The notes beneath the pieces are model-generated. The model ran no database searches, had not been told where the DNA came from, and saw only the letters and a list, made by a program, of their open reading frames with translations. A DNA stretch of 64,000 nucleotides, from contig NZ_CP009556.1 of assembly GCF_000959365.1 (NCBI RefSeq), forward strand, positions 2,046,001 through 2,110,000. The letters run 5' to 3'. This document shows positions 36,909-47,886 of this stretch, piece after piece (position 1 is the stretch's first letter; the number at the start of each line of letters is the position of its first letter). A program made the position numbers and the translations under genes. Source of the DNA: Burkholderia oklahomensis C6786. GTDB lineage: Bacteria > Pseudomonadota > Gammaproteobacteria > Burkholderiales > Burkholderiaceae.

Positions 36909-37076
36909 TTACACGGTGTCGAAGGTCGGTGCCTGAACGGGCAGGGCGCTCACGTTTGGTTCACCCGCTTTTGCAGACCGACGCCATGGCTTGAGCTTGC
37001 CGTCGGCTACGTCCTGAATGACCTTGAACCTGTCCAGCTCGCGCATCGTCATCGTGATCCGCTCCGTTGCAGCCAT
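36909..37076 (-). pseudogene. ISNCY-like transposase remnant (N-terminal fragment)
   Basis: On the minus strand an ATG at 37076 opens a 55-codon frame beginning MAATERITMTMRELDRFKVI, which resembles the N-terminus of ISNCY-type transposases (a helix-turn-helix start of the M-x-M-R-E-x-D-R-x-K-x-I form). It stops with TAA at 36909 after an unrelated Pro/Ala-rich tail. The catalytic part is absent, so this looks like an internally deleted relic. It abuts the oppositely oriented IS110 remnant. Confidence 0.5.
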
Positions 37077-37126
37077 CGCAGCCTCCGGCGCCGGACACCC
37101 GGCGGCCGGACAGCTTACGCGGCCCG

Positions 37127-37573
37127 AAAAGCGCTCAAATCAAGGCGTGGCATCGCAATAGAGATCTGGCGAAAAAGTTGGAAAAGATACCTGGCATCGG
37201 TCCAGTTACGGCCACCGCGCTGGTGGCCACCATCGGTGACGCCAAACACTTCGAGAACGGACGGCAGCTTGCGGCGTGGCTCGGATTGGTGCCGCGACAG
37301 CACTCGAGTGGCGGGAAACAAAACCTGCTGGGCATCAGCAAGCGAGGCGATTCCTATTTGCGAACATTGCTGATTCACTGCGCGCGTTCGGTGATTTTTG
37401 CTTCCAGACGAAAAGGCAATTGTGAGGGCTGGGTGCACGAGCTGATCCGCCGCCGTAACCACAATGTGGCCGCCGTTGCGTTGGCAAACAAAATCGCCCG
37501 GACCGTATGGGCGCTCTGGGCGCACGACAGAGAATACCGGGCCGGTTATCCATCCGCTGGTGCTGCTGCGTAA
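37127..37573 (+). pseudogene. IS110-family transposase, C-terminal (Transposase_20) remnant
   Basis: The frame gives about 149 residues matching the C-terminal half of IS110 transposases. It contains the helix-hairpin-helix LEKIPGIGPVTATALVATIG, then AAWLGLVPRQHSSGGKQ and LGISKRGDSYLRTLLIHCARS, and it keeps the serine-centred SSGGK and RGD-type elements. The N-terminal DEDD (RuvC-like) half is missing and replaced by unrelated sequence before about 37127. Past the stop, roughly 37574-37800 looks like the 3' non-coding end typical of such elements. It cannot be an active transposase by itself. Confidence 0.8.
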
Positions 37574-37846
37574 CCAGTCCGGCCGATTCGGTACAGGAAG
37601 TACGGCAGGAAAACCAACCACCGATTGCTCAGGCAGTCATGACGTGATGGCAAACAGGTCAGACCGTGGTCGGTAGAACCCGAAAATGTCCGAGCACCTG
37701 CGAGTGCGCCAAAGCGACGGGGAACCGACCAGCGGAACCCATCAGGAACAGCGGCATCGCCGCAACCAAAGTCCGAATGTACGGTTGCAATCTACCTTCA
37801 TGTCGTCATGAACTGAATGCTTGGCAAGCCGGGAGCGTCCATGTAC

Positions 37847-37888
37847 GGACATTTCTATGTAGCCAAAAGCGGACATCTCTATCTAGCC
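37847..37888 (+). repeat. Tandem IS-end type repeat, two copies
   Basis: GGACATTTCTATGTAGCC (37847-37864) is repeated as GGACATCTCTATCTAGCC (37871-37888), 16 of 18 bases identical with a 24-base period. Multiple short direct repeats of this kind occur at the ends of IS21/ISNCY-like elements, where they bind transposase. This is probably a left-over end of the element whose transposase fragment lies at 36909-37076. Confidence 0.6.
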
Positions 37889-38036
37889 TCTACACACCAG
37901 AAATGTCGATAATTTACCTTATGTCAAATTTCTTGAGCAGATTGCTTGCGACGCTCCGGGCAACCAAAGCAGCCCTGTCCCTGACAGTGACGCGCTCGGC
38001 AACTGCGTAGCAAGCCCAAAACCATCTCCCTCGACA

Positions 38037-38061
38037 CGCCTGCCTCGAGCAGGCGTTTTTT
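38037..38061 (+). terminator. Intrinsic terminator without an assigned gene
   Basis: A perfect 7-bp stem (CGCCTGC / GCAGGCG) with a CTCGA loop is followed by six T. It ends a plus-strand transcript, but no intact plus-strand gene lies directly upstream; only IS relics are seen. It may belong to the lost gene or to a short RNA. Confidence 0.7.
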
Positions 38062-38462
38062 ATGCTCGGCAATCTTGTAGTAGACGCGCCGTCGCTTTGC
38101 GTGGTGAACGCCTCGTAAACGTCCTCAATGCTTTCGTCACCATGCGCGCCGAAGAGTCCGGCGAAACGGACCAAGGCACCTGTGGCCCACGGAGCGAACT
38201 GGATTGATCCGGCTACCTTGGCGAACGCCAGCGTAACCGGCTCATTCGTCCTCTATCCGACGCAGCAAATTTTGAATCGCCCCGAATCCCGAGGCACTAG
38301 CGAGCGAGTTGAAAAACAGTGTCGCTCGAAGTCTGCGGGCGAAAGTCCGTAAGCCCGTTGCTGTCCCCGTGTCGTCGCTGAATCGCCGCCGAACGCCGTC
38401 GCTGGCTGCGATACAAAAAACGAAAACGCACCGCCAACCCATCGGATCGAACAGGCGCCCTT
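38062..38462. other. Intergenic region at the right edge of the island
   Basis: About 400 bases between the orphan terminator and the UPF0182 stop. Short frames exist on both strands, but none shows a domain or a good start signal, so I see nothing I can support here. Confidence 0.4.
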
Positions 38463-41231
<2,769 letters not shown>

Positions 41232-41544
41232 CGACACTCCTTTGCCAGCCCACTTGCGCATGGCCGGCCGCGACGGGACCATGGCGCACCGCCGATCCGC
41301 GAGGATCGCGGCTGGCCTGAGTCTCAATGCTACGCCCGTAGCCGGCGCGCGGCCATACGACGGCGTGCGCGCGTTCGCGCCCGGCGAACGATCGCAGCGC
41401 GACGCATTCGTTCGCTCATGTTTTCCGGGGCGCGAAGCGAAATCGAGCGCGCTCGCGGCCGTGGCGCGCGTTTGCGCGCCATCGACGCAACGCCCACAAT
41501 GATCGTTCGCGCGGCTTGCCGCGCCGGAAAGGACGGAGGGCGAC

Positions 41545-41964
41545 ATGGACGCCCCCTATGATCTTCAGCGCTTTGTCGACGCACAGGGCCCCGTATATGC
41601 GCAGGTATGCGACGAGCTCAGGAACGGGCACAAGCGAAGTCACTGGATGTGGTTCGTGTTCCCGCAGATCGAAGGACTCGGAGACAGCGCGATCGCACAA
41701 CGGTATGCGATCTCGACGCTGGACGAAGCCGCGGCGTATCTACGGCATCCGCTGCTCGGCGCACGGCTGCGCGAATGCACACGGCTCGTCAACGATGTCG
41801 AAGACCATTCGATCCAGGCGATTTTCGGATATCCGGATGACCTGAAGTTCAGGTCGTCGGTCACGTTGTTCGCGCATGCAACTCCGGACAACGCGGTATT
41901 CGTGGAAGCGCTGGAGAAGTACTTCGGCGGAGAAGCGGATCACAACACGCTGGAGCGACTCTAG
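41545..41964 (+). CDS. DUF1810 family protein
   Basis: 139 residues, ATG preceded by GGAGG. It matches the DUF1810 pattern throughout: YDLQRFVDAQGPVYAQVCDELRNGHKRSHWMWFVFPQIEGLG, then AAAYLRHPLLGARLRECT and SVTLFAHATPDNAVFVEALEKYFGGEADHNTLERL. DUF1810 proteins are small, soluble, one-domain proteins of unknown function, common in proteobacteria. It is divergent from the UPF0182 gene and stands alone. Confidence 0.9.
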   Translation: MDAPYDLQRFVDAQGPVYAQVCDELRNGHKRSHWMWFVFPQIEGLGDSAIAQRYAISTLDEAAAYLRHPLLGARLRECTRLVNDVEDHSIQAIFGYPDDLKFRSSVTLFAHATPDNAVFVEALEKYFGGEADHNTLERL

Positions 41965-42532
41965 GCGGTGTTTGCCGCGGATATTCGAGCGCGGTGCGGG
42001 AACTTCCCGGGCCCGGACGGTTTCCGTCGCCCGCCGAACGGTCGCACCGGATGGCCGCTCCGCGTGAATCACAGGCTTGGCGGCACCCTGCTCCCGTCGT
42101 CCGGCACGATGTCGCGTGGATGGCAGCGTCCAAAGTTCAACCGGCGTTCGTTCCATGGTCGCGGCCGGCGGGAGATCGGTCGGAGCAGTCATCGGATCGA
42201 CGTTGACCGCGTCGCTCGCGATGAAGGCATGCCGGTTGCTTCGTTGCTTGATGACAAACGTAGGGGGCGCGGTCGATCAGCGCGGAAAATCGGTCAACAC
42301 ATCGCTTGCTTTGCCATTTGTCCGACGGGAGCACATTTCCGCCTCATTGCTGGAGCACGGCGCGCCAGTTGATTTGGGCCCCAACCTGCACTAGCTTTTT
42401 AGATGCCCGAATGATGCTGCGACGCCCGGACAAACGCGGATCGAAGAGCGTTGGCGCGGAATATCCGACCGCTCTCGCGCTTCGCGATCGCCGCTCGCGA
42501 TCGCCGCAGATGAACCCGATGGAGCACATGCG
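41965..42532. other. Non-coding gap before the PEBP-family gene
   Basis: About 570 bases. Several overlapping frames exist, but none shows a recognisable domain, an ordered start signal or consistent codon use, so I see no gene I can support. No terminator-like hairpin with a U-tract follows the DUF1810 gene. Confidence 0.4.
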
Positions 42533-43087
42533 ATGCGCAGTCGCGCAGCATCGATTCTGATCTTGCTGATCTGCGCCGCCGGACTGGCGGCGCAGACCGA
42601 CGCAGAGGAGCGCACGATGGCCTTGACTCTCACCTCGCAAGCCTTCCATCAGGGAGGCGAGATTCCCGGGCGCCACACCTGCAAGGGCGCGGACGTGTCG
42701 CCGCCGCTCGCGTGGTCCGGGGTGCCCGCCCATGCGAAAAGCCTCGCGCTGATCGTCGACGACCCCGACGCGCCCGACCCGGCCGCGCCGCGAATGACAT
42801 GGGTCCACTGGGTGCTCTACAACATCCCGCCGACGGCTCCCGGTTTGCAGGAGGGCGTCGCCGCGAACGCACTTCCGGCGGGCACGCTTCAGGGCACCAA
42901 CGACTTCCAGCGCACCGCGTATGGCGGCCCCTGCCCGCCGGTTGGCCGTCACCGCTATTTCCACAAGCTGTACGCGCTCGACACGGTGCTGCCCGATCTT
43001 CACAAGCCCACCAAGGCCGCGTTGGAGAAGGCGATGCAAGGCCATGTGGTGGCGCACGCCGAGCTGCTCGGCACATTCCAGAAGTAA
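42533..43087 (+). CDS. YbhB/YbcL-family (PEBP, Raf-kinase-inhibitor-like) protein
   Basis: 184 residues. An N-terminal hydrophobic segment (SILILLICAAGLAAQ) indicates export to the periplasm. The rest is a complete PEBP domain: LTLTSQAFHQGGEIPGRHTCKG, then SLALIVDDPDAPDP (ligand-pocket DPDAP motif), WVHWVLYNIP, AYGGPCPPVGRHRYFHKLYAL and HVVAHAELLGTFQK. These proteins bind phosphate-bearing ligands, but their role in bacteria is unknown. The ATG at 42533 has GGAG about 10 bases upstream. It is a single gene. Confidence 0.9.
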   Translation: MRSRAASILILLICAAGLAAQTDAEERTMALTLTSQAFHQGGEIPGRHTCKGADVSPPLAWSGVPAHAKSLALIVDDPDAPDPAAPRMTWVHWVLYNIPPTAPGLQEGVAANALPAGTLQGTNDFQRTAYGGPCPPVGRHRYFHKLYALDTVLPDLHKPTKAALEKAMQGHVVAHAELLGTFQK

Positions 43088-43245
43088 CGCGCAAACGTCG
43101 ACGCCCGACGCAAGACATTCGCGCCAACCCGGTCGCTTTGAAAAGACATCCGCCCCGCGCGCTTCGCTTGATCGCCAATCCGCCCTTGCGCAACGGTCCG
43201 GATCGGTGCGCCCCGGAGCGCGGCGAAACCGCTTGTGCGCGATGC

Positions 43246-43377
43246 GATGTGCTGCCCGCATTTCTGGCGCGATATCCGGATAGTCACGTCGAATGCATCG
43301 CGGCTTCGAGGCGCGCCGATATCGTCGCGGAAGGTTTCGATGCAGGCATTCGGGTGAATGAACGGGCTGCCCGATAG
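43246..43377 (+). pseudogene. LysR-type regulator remnant (substrate-binding domain piece)
   Basis: A 43-codon stretch reads DVLPAFLARYPDSHVE and RADIVAEGFDAGIRVNERAAR, matching the start of the LysR substrate-binding domain. No N-terminal helix-turn-helix is found upstream in any frame, and the frame stops at 43377. It is a relic. A second LysR-like relic (the C-terminal end) lies on the same strand at 44170-44280, and both may come from one gene. Confidence 0.7.
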
Positions 43378-43548
43378 CGAACGTTCGAACCGATTGCGCC
43401 GGCGCGCGCGACAGGTTTCGCCGGCCGGGATGGCGGCCGAGATAGGCGTCGGCGCTCGACCGCCTGGGGATCTGCCCCTCTCGTCCACGACAGGATGCGC
43501 GCCGACTGTGATGTAGGATCGTGCATCTCATGTATCGGAAAGACTGCA

Positions 43549-44013
43549 ATGCAAATGCTGGTTGACGCAGACGCCTGCCCGGTCGTCATCAAGGACATGT
43601 TGTTTCGGGCCGCGCGACGTGCCGAAGTGTGCGTGACGCTGGTCGCGAACCAATATTTACGCACGCCGCCCTCGCGCTTTATCAAGGCGCTGCAAGTGCC
43701 GGCGGGCTTCGATGCCGCCGATGCCCGCATCGTCGAACTGGTGACGGCTGGCGATTTGGTGATAACCGCGGACATACCGCTCGCTTCCGCTGCCCTCGAT
43801 CGGGGCGCTTATGTGCTCGACCCGCGCGGAAGCTGGTTCAGCCGTGAAAATATCGAGGAGCGTCTGACGATGCGCGCGATGATGGATCAATTGCGCAGCA
43901 CGGGCATCGACACGGGTGGTCCGGCGCCATACAGTCCACGCGACAGCAAGGCGTTCGCGGGACAACTGGACCGATTCCTCGCGCGTCGCGGCGCTCCAGG
44001 TACGGCCGTTTGA
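43549..44013 (+). CDS. yaiI: UPF0178 (YaiI/YqxD) family protein
   Basis: 154 residues from the ATG at 43549. The whole protein matches DUF188: MLVDADACPVVIKDMLFRAA at the start (PIN-like acidic residues), VANQYLRTPPS, ADARIVELVTAGDLVITADIPLA, VLDPRGSWFSRENIEERLTMRAMMDQLR, and a C-terminal FAGQLDRFLARR. The family is related to PIN-domain nucleases, but the function is unknown. It stands alone between two LysR remnants, so it may have been inserted there or be an old neighbour. Confidence 0.9.
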   Translation: MQMLVDADACPVVIKDMLFRAARRAEVCVTLVANQYLRTPPSRFIKALQVPAGFDAADARIVELVTAGDLVITADIPLASAALDRGAYVLDPRGSWFSRENIEERLTMRAMMDQLRSTGIDTGGPAPYSPRDSKAFAGQLDRFLARRGAPGTAV

Positions 44014-44169
44014 TTTCTGTCGGCGCTGCGGCGCCGCAAGCGCAGGCAGGATCGGGGGCGCGCCCGCTGACCCGGCAGTCGTTCGATGCGCAGTGCGGCC
44101 AGTGAAGGACAGCTCCGGGGTCGATTCGCCCGCCCTGTCAGGTCGGCGGGCGACCGTCCGGCGCCGGTC

Positions 44170-44280
44170 GGTGAGTGGCAAGGCGCGCCGGTACCCGTCT
44201 ACGCGATCACCGAAACGCGTTTGCTTCCAGCGAAGACCCGGCGCTTCATCGAGTTCCTTCGGGAGCGCTTGGGGCAGTAG
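44170..44280 (+). pseudogene. LysR-type regulator remnant (C-terminal end)
   Basis: The last 36 codons of a frame read PVPVYAITETRLLPAKTRRFIEFLRERLGQ in pattern, the typical closing helix of LysR regulators (LLPAKxRxFIEFL). The upstream residues of that frame do not resemble a LysR protein. Together with the piece at 43246-43377 it suggests a regulator broken by deletion or insertion. Confidence 0.6.
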
Positions 44281-44532
44281 CCCGGGCAGATGCGGTCATC
44301 CGCACATCCAGCACGATCGCCTGATGGCCTGATGGTGGTCGAATGCATGCCTCAGGGCGGCTCACTGGCCGCTGCGAAACCCCGGCAGGCACCGGCGCCC
44401 GCGTGTTCCTTCGGCCGGCGATTCACCGGCCGTCGCCTCATTCCGGCGGCCGCTGCACTCCGATTCATCTGAAATGGCCCTCGCGGGCTCATGGCGTTTC
44501 GCTACATCGGAAAATATCTCCGTCTCCGTGCG

Positions 44533-45579
44533 TCATCGGCGGCTGCCGGCATCCGCCGCGCGAGACCGGTAGCGCAGCAGATGATCGGTGCCGGATTCGG
44601 ACAACCAGACTTCCCCGTGTCGGCCCATCATCTGGCGTACGTTCGCGTGCGGGCGCGGCAGCGTCAACACTTCGAATTGCTCCGCTTGCGGGTCGAAGCG
44701 CACGAGCGCGTTGGCGCTCCATTCGCTGAGCCAGACGATGTCGCGGTCGTCGACGAATATCGCGTACGCATGCGGATCCTGGCCAGGCAGCCGCCATTCG
44801 CGCCATCGATGCGTCGCCGGATCGAACACGCCGACTTTCCCCGCGTTCCACTCGCTGACCCAGACCCGCCCTTTCGAATCGGACCATACGCGGCGTGCGC
44901 CCTGATCCGGTGTCGGCGGATCGATGATCTGCGCCGCGCCGCTCGCGGGATCGATACGGCCGAGATAGCCGCCGGCCAGCGACGCGAAGTACACGCTGCC
45001 GTCAGGGGTCACGCAGATGCCGTAAGGCCCGCGCCCGCGCGGCGCATCGAAGACGCGCATTTTGGCGCTCGCCGGGTCGAGCTCGCCGTAGATGCCGCTT
45101 TGTCCGGTAAACCACAGATGCCCGCGCTTGTCGAAGACCGCCGTGTTCAGATTGGCGTTCGCCCGGTCCTTCGGCAACGGGAAACGCGTGACGGCGAGTG
45201 TCTTCGGGTCGACGCGGACGATCGCGTTCTGGCCGCCGTCCGTGATCCACGCCGCCCGATCCGGGCCGACGATCACGCCGTGCGGCGCGGCGCCGTCACC
45301 CAGCGGGACCCAGTCGGTCTTGCCGCCACGCGGATCCAACCGTCCGGCCGCGCCCCGCGCCTGCGCGGTGTACCACACGGTGCCGTCGGGCGCCGGTGCG
45401 ACGTCGTGCGGCGCGCTGCCGGCCGGGACGGCGAACGTCTCGAACGACGGAGGCTGCGCCCGCGCCGGCCCCATGGCGAACGTGGCGCTCGCCAGGAGCG
45501 CCGCCAATGCCGACGCCAGCCCGGCTCCGAGAATTCCGTTCACTGCGGCCACCACGCTGTCCATCGCGGTCTTCGGCAT
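44533..45579 (-). CDS. Vgb-like (virginiamycin B lyase family) beta-propeller protein
   Basis: 348 residues from the ATG at 45579, preceded by GGGGAGG. A hydrophobic N-terminal segment ending near AMGPARAQ predicts export. The remainder is a series of propeller blades with recurring D-G-x-V-W/A-x-T or W-x-S-E motifs (GTVWYTAQ, AAWITDG, HLWFTGQSG, RVWVSEWN, IVWLSEWS, EVWLSESG), as in the streptogramin lyase Vgb. True Vgb is cytoplasmic and uses a conserved His pair. Here export and the lack of a drug-resistance context argue for a periplasmic propeller of unknown substrate. It lies 91 bases downstream of, and on the same strand as, the crotonase gene. Confidence 0.75.
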   Translation of the reverse strand: MPKTAMDSVVAAVNGILGAGLASALAALLASATFAMGPARAQPPSFETFAVPAGSAPHDVAPAPDGTVWYTAQARGAAGRLDPRGGKTDWVPLGDGAAPHGVIVGPDRAAWITDGGQNAIVRVDPKTLAVTRFPLPKDRANANLNTAVFDKRGHLWFTGQSGIYGELDPASAKMRVFDAPRGRGPYGICVTPDGSVYFASLAGGYLGRIDPASGAAQIIDPPTPDQGARRVWSDSKGRVWVSEWNAGKVGVFDPATHRWREWRLPGQDPHAYAIFVDDRDIVWLSEWSANALVRFDPQAEQFEVLTLPRPHANVRQMMGRHGEVWLSESGTDHLLRYRSRAADAGSRR

Positions 45580-45670
45580 GTCCGCCTCCCCAGCATTCTC
45601 ATGGATGAACTTCAAAGCGCGCCGACGGTCCCGTTGCCGCACTTGCTTCGACCACGGGCGGTGAAGCGCT

Positions 45671-46447
45671 TCAGTCGAAAAATGTTCCGTGACGCCCTTC
45701 TCCGGCGCTAAAGCGCTCGGCACCGGCCACGCCTTCCGCAAGAACGATCGGCGCGCCCCTCGCCCCCTCCTCGCGCAGCGCTTCCGCCAGAGACAAATTC
45801 CATTGATCGTATGCGGAGCGCCGGTCTGTCAGCATGCACTGCCGAGGAAATCGGGCAATCTGTCGGGCGATGCGTGTCGCGTGCGACAGCCCTTCGCCCT
45901 TCGGCACGACATAGTTGGCGAGCCCCATGCCCTTGGCTTCCGATGCGTCGACAGGACGTCCGGTCAGAATCATGTCCATCGCATGTCCCATGCCGACGAT
46001 GCGCGGCAATCTGACCGTTCCGCCGTCAATCAGCGGTACGCCCCAGCGCCGACAGAACACGCCGAAGATGGCGCCCTCCTCCGCGACGCGGATGTCGGCC
46101 AGCAGCGCGAGCTCCAGCCCGCCCGCGACCGCGTAGCCGGATACCGCGGCGACGAGAGGCTTCGACAGCGCCATGCGGCTCGGTCCCATCGGCCCCGAAC
46201 CGCCTCCTGTCGCGTCGAGCGCGTTGCGCCGCGCGGGATCGCCGGCCGCCTTCAGGTCGGCGCCAGCGCAAAAGTTGCCTCCGGCGCCCGTCAGGATGGC
46301 GACCCCGAGCGCGGCATCGGCCTCGAACCGCTCGAACGCCTCGCTCAGCCGCGAAGCGGTCGGACCGTCGACGGCGTTGCGGTGCGCCGGCCGGTTGAGG
46401 GTGATCGTGCAGATCGCGTCATCCGTAGCGAACAGGACTTCGTCCAT
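45671..46447 (-). CDS. Enoyl-CoA hydratase/isomerase (crotonase) family protein
   Basis: 258 residues. Two adjacent ATG codons (46450, 46447) follow AGGAGG; 46447 has the better spacing, and an ATG at 46471 has no ribosome site. Crotonase features are present: ICTITLNRPAHRNAVDG, FCAGADLKAAG (oxyanion hole) and SGYAVAGGLELALLADIRVA, with the first catalytic Glu in GLELAL. In the second catalytic segment the usual FGQPE is FGVFC, so the second Glu of classical hydratases is replaced by Cys. That makes simple enoyl-CoA hydration doubtful and an isomerase, lyase or other acyl-CoA reaction more likely. It forms a minus-strand pair with the Vgb-like gene. Confidence 0.85.
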   Translation of the reverse strand: MDEVLFATDDAICTITLNRPAHRNAVDGPTASRLSEAFERFEADAALGVAILTGAGGNFCAGADLKAAGDPARRNALDATGGGSGPMGPSRMALSKPLVAAVSGYAVAGGLELALLADIRVAEEGAIFGVFCRRWGVPLIDGGTVRLPRIVGMGHAMDMILTGRPVDASEAKGMGLANYVVPKGEGLSHATRIARQIARFPRQCMLTDRRSAYDQWNLSLAEALREEGARGAPIVLAEGVAGAERFSAGEGRHGTFFD

Positions 46448-46495
46448 CATTTCCTCCTCGAGAGCAGGCATTCACTGGAATACCGAGGAAAGCTG

Positions 46496-46789
46496 TCAGC
46501 CGTTCCCGGTGTCGGGCATCCCTTCGTTGGAGGCAAGCCGCATGAGACCGGTGATGTCGCCGACGCCGAGCTTGCGCATCAGGCGCGGGCGATACGTCTC
46601 CACGGTCTCGACCGACAGGTGCAACCACTCGGCGATGCGGGCGCTCGTGCGGCCCCGGACCACCCGATTGAGCACCTGACGCTCGCGCGGCGATAGCGTC
46701 ACGGCAGGCTCCGGCGCCGCCGACGACGAGAGCGCCTGCATTGCGGCAGAGGCAATCTGGGCGCGCCAGAAGTGACGGCCAGCAACCAT
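46496..46789 (-). CDS. LuxR-type HTH protein, probably truncated NarL/FixJ regulator
   Basis: 97 residues from the ATG at 46789. The C-terminal 65 residues form a complete LuxR-type DNA-binding domain: LSPRERQVLNRVVRGRTSARIAEWLHLSVETVETYRPRLMRKLGVGDITGLMRLA. There is no receiver or ligand-binding domain. The upstream in-frame sequence (to 47215) does not look like protein, so the gene has probably lost its N-terminal part. It may still bind DNA as a stand-alone HTH protein. It lies just upstream of the crotonase gene on the same strand. Confidence 0.6.
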   Translation of the reverse strand: MVAGRHFWRAQIASAAMQALSSSAAPEPAVTLSPRERQVLNRVVRGRTSARIAEWLHLSVETVETYRPRLMRKLGVGDITGLMRLASNEGMPDTGNG

Positions 46790-47301
46790 GTCGAATCGCC
46801 ACTGATCCGCTGGATGCTTGCAAGTGGGTTGAAATACCGCCTTGAACGACCGTGCTGATCGACCGCGCTGATCGACGGTGCAATTGGCGAAGCCTTCTCG
46901 TCGAGGAAGTCGAAAATCCGCCTTGCCGGGGAGATCGACGGTCGACGGCGACACGGCGATCGAGCGCCTTGCCGGACGGGTCGGCGCGAATTTAACGCAT
47001 TGCGTGATGGGGGCGCGTTCATCGAATGGACGAACGACAGCACGTGGCTCGATCGTCACGCGCAATCGAGGCGGCGACCGCTGATCCGGATACGTTGCTC
47101 CGCCGACACGCATCCCGCCCGTCGCGGCGCGGCCATGAACTGACCGGCGACGCGACGCCGCCGCGCGCATTGCTCGATGCCCCGCGCGAACCGGACGATT
47201 CGGCATGCGAAACACGCACGAATCGCGCCGCGTTTCCCGCAGCGTTCACCGAGCATCGGGGATGGCCGCTCTCCGACGGATTCAGCGGCACACGGCGCTC
47301 G
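46790..47301. other. Gap between the LuxR fragment and the YbaK gene
   Basis: About 510 bases; the frames here are arginine- and serine-rich and match no domain. Possibly decayed sequence of the regulator whose C-terminus survives at 46496-46789. No RNA gene or terminator was seen. Confidence 0.4.
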
Positions 47302-47787
47302 TCAAGACACCACCCCCTGAATCTTGTGCGAGAAGCTCGCCCGTTCGGCCTTGTCCATCAGCGAAAGAAACTCGTCGCGATCCATGTGGACCAGTTCCTC
47401 GTGATCGCCGGCCTCGAAATACACGTCCGGCTGCTGCGCAAGGCTTTCGTCGAGGAAAGTTTGCATCCCGTAGGCCATGCAGACGGGCGGCAGCGCCCCC
47501 ACGTCGCAATCCTTGAACAGTTCGCGCAGCTCGACTTCCTTCGCGAGCACGAGATGGCGCCCGGTCTGGGCCCAAAGCTCGGATAGCCGCACGGCGTGCG
47601 TCGTCGGCAGCACGGCCGCGACGTAGCCCTGCGCGTCTTCGAGCAGCACCGTCTTCGCGAGTCGATCGCCCGGAATGTGCGCCGCCGCGGCGGCCTCCAT
47701 GTTCGAGTGGCTGTACGGATGATGAATGACTTCGTATCGCGAAGCCTTCTGGCGCAGGCAGTCCTGCAGGGTGACGGACATCGACAT
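47302..47787 (-). CDS. YbaK/EbsC-family aminoacyl-tRNA deacylase
   Basis: 161 residues, with GGAGG seven bases before the ATG at 47787. The YbaK/prolyl-tRNA-deacylase domain fills the protein: YEVIHHPYSHSNMEAAAAAHIPGDRLAKTVLLEDAQGYV (with the conserved Lys of LAKTV) and DCDVGALPPVCMAYGMQTFLDESL (G-x-x-P loop). Such proteins hydrolyse mischarged aminoacyl-tRNAs such as Cys- or Ala-tRNAPro. It lies 99 bases downstream of the cysteine synthase gene on the same strand, which may be more than chance because Cys-tRNAPro is a known YbaK substrate. Confidence 0.85.
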   Translation of the reverse strand: MSMSVTLQDCLRQKASRYEVIHHPYSHSNMEAAAAAHIPGDRLAKTVLLEDAQGYVAAVLPTTHAVRLSELWAQTGRHLVLAKEVELRELFKDCDVGALPPVCMAYGMQTFLDESLAQQPDVYFEAGDHEELVHMDRDEFLSLMDKAERASFSHKIQGVVS

Positions 47788-47886
47788 GGCACACCTCCGT
47801 CTAACAAACGTTGATCGCCGCCGGTTGGCAGGGTCTTTCTAGAATAGGTCGCCTTCGCTCGTCCGAACAATGCGGCATCGCCGCTC

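Noticed and set aside
41232..41546. 105-codon N-terminal extension of the UPF0182 gene
   Set aside because: The AAAGGAG site and conserved first membrane helix fix the start at 41231.
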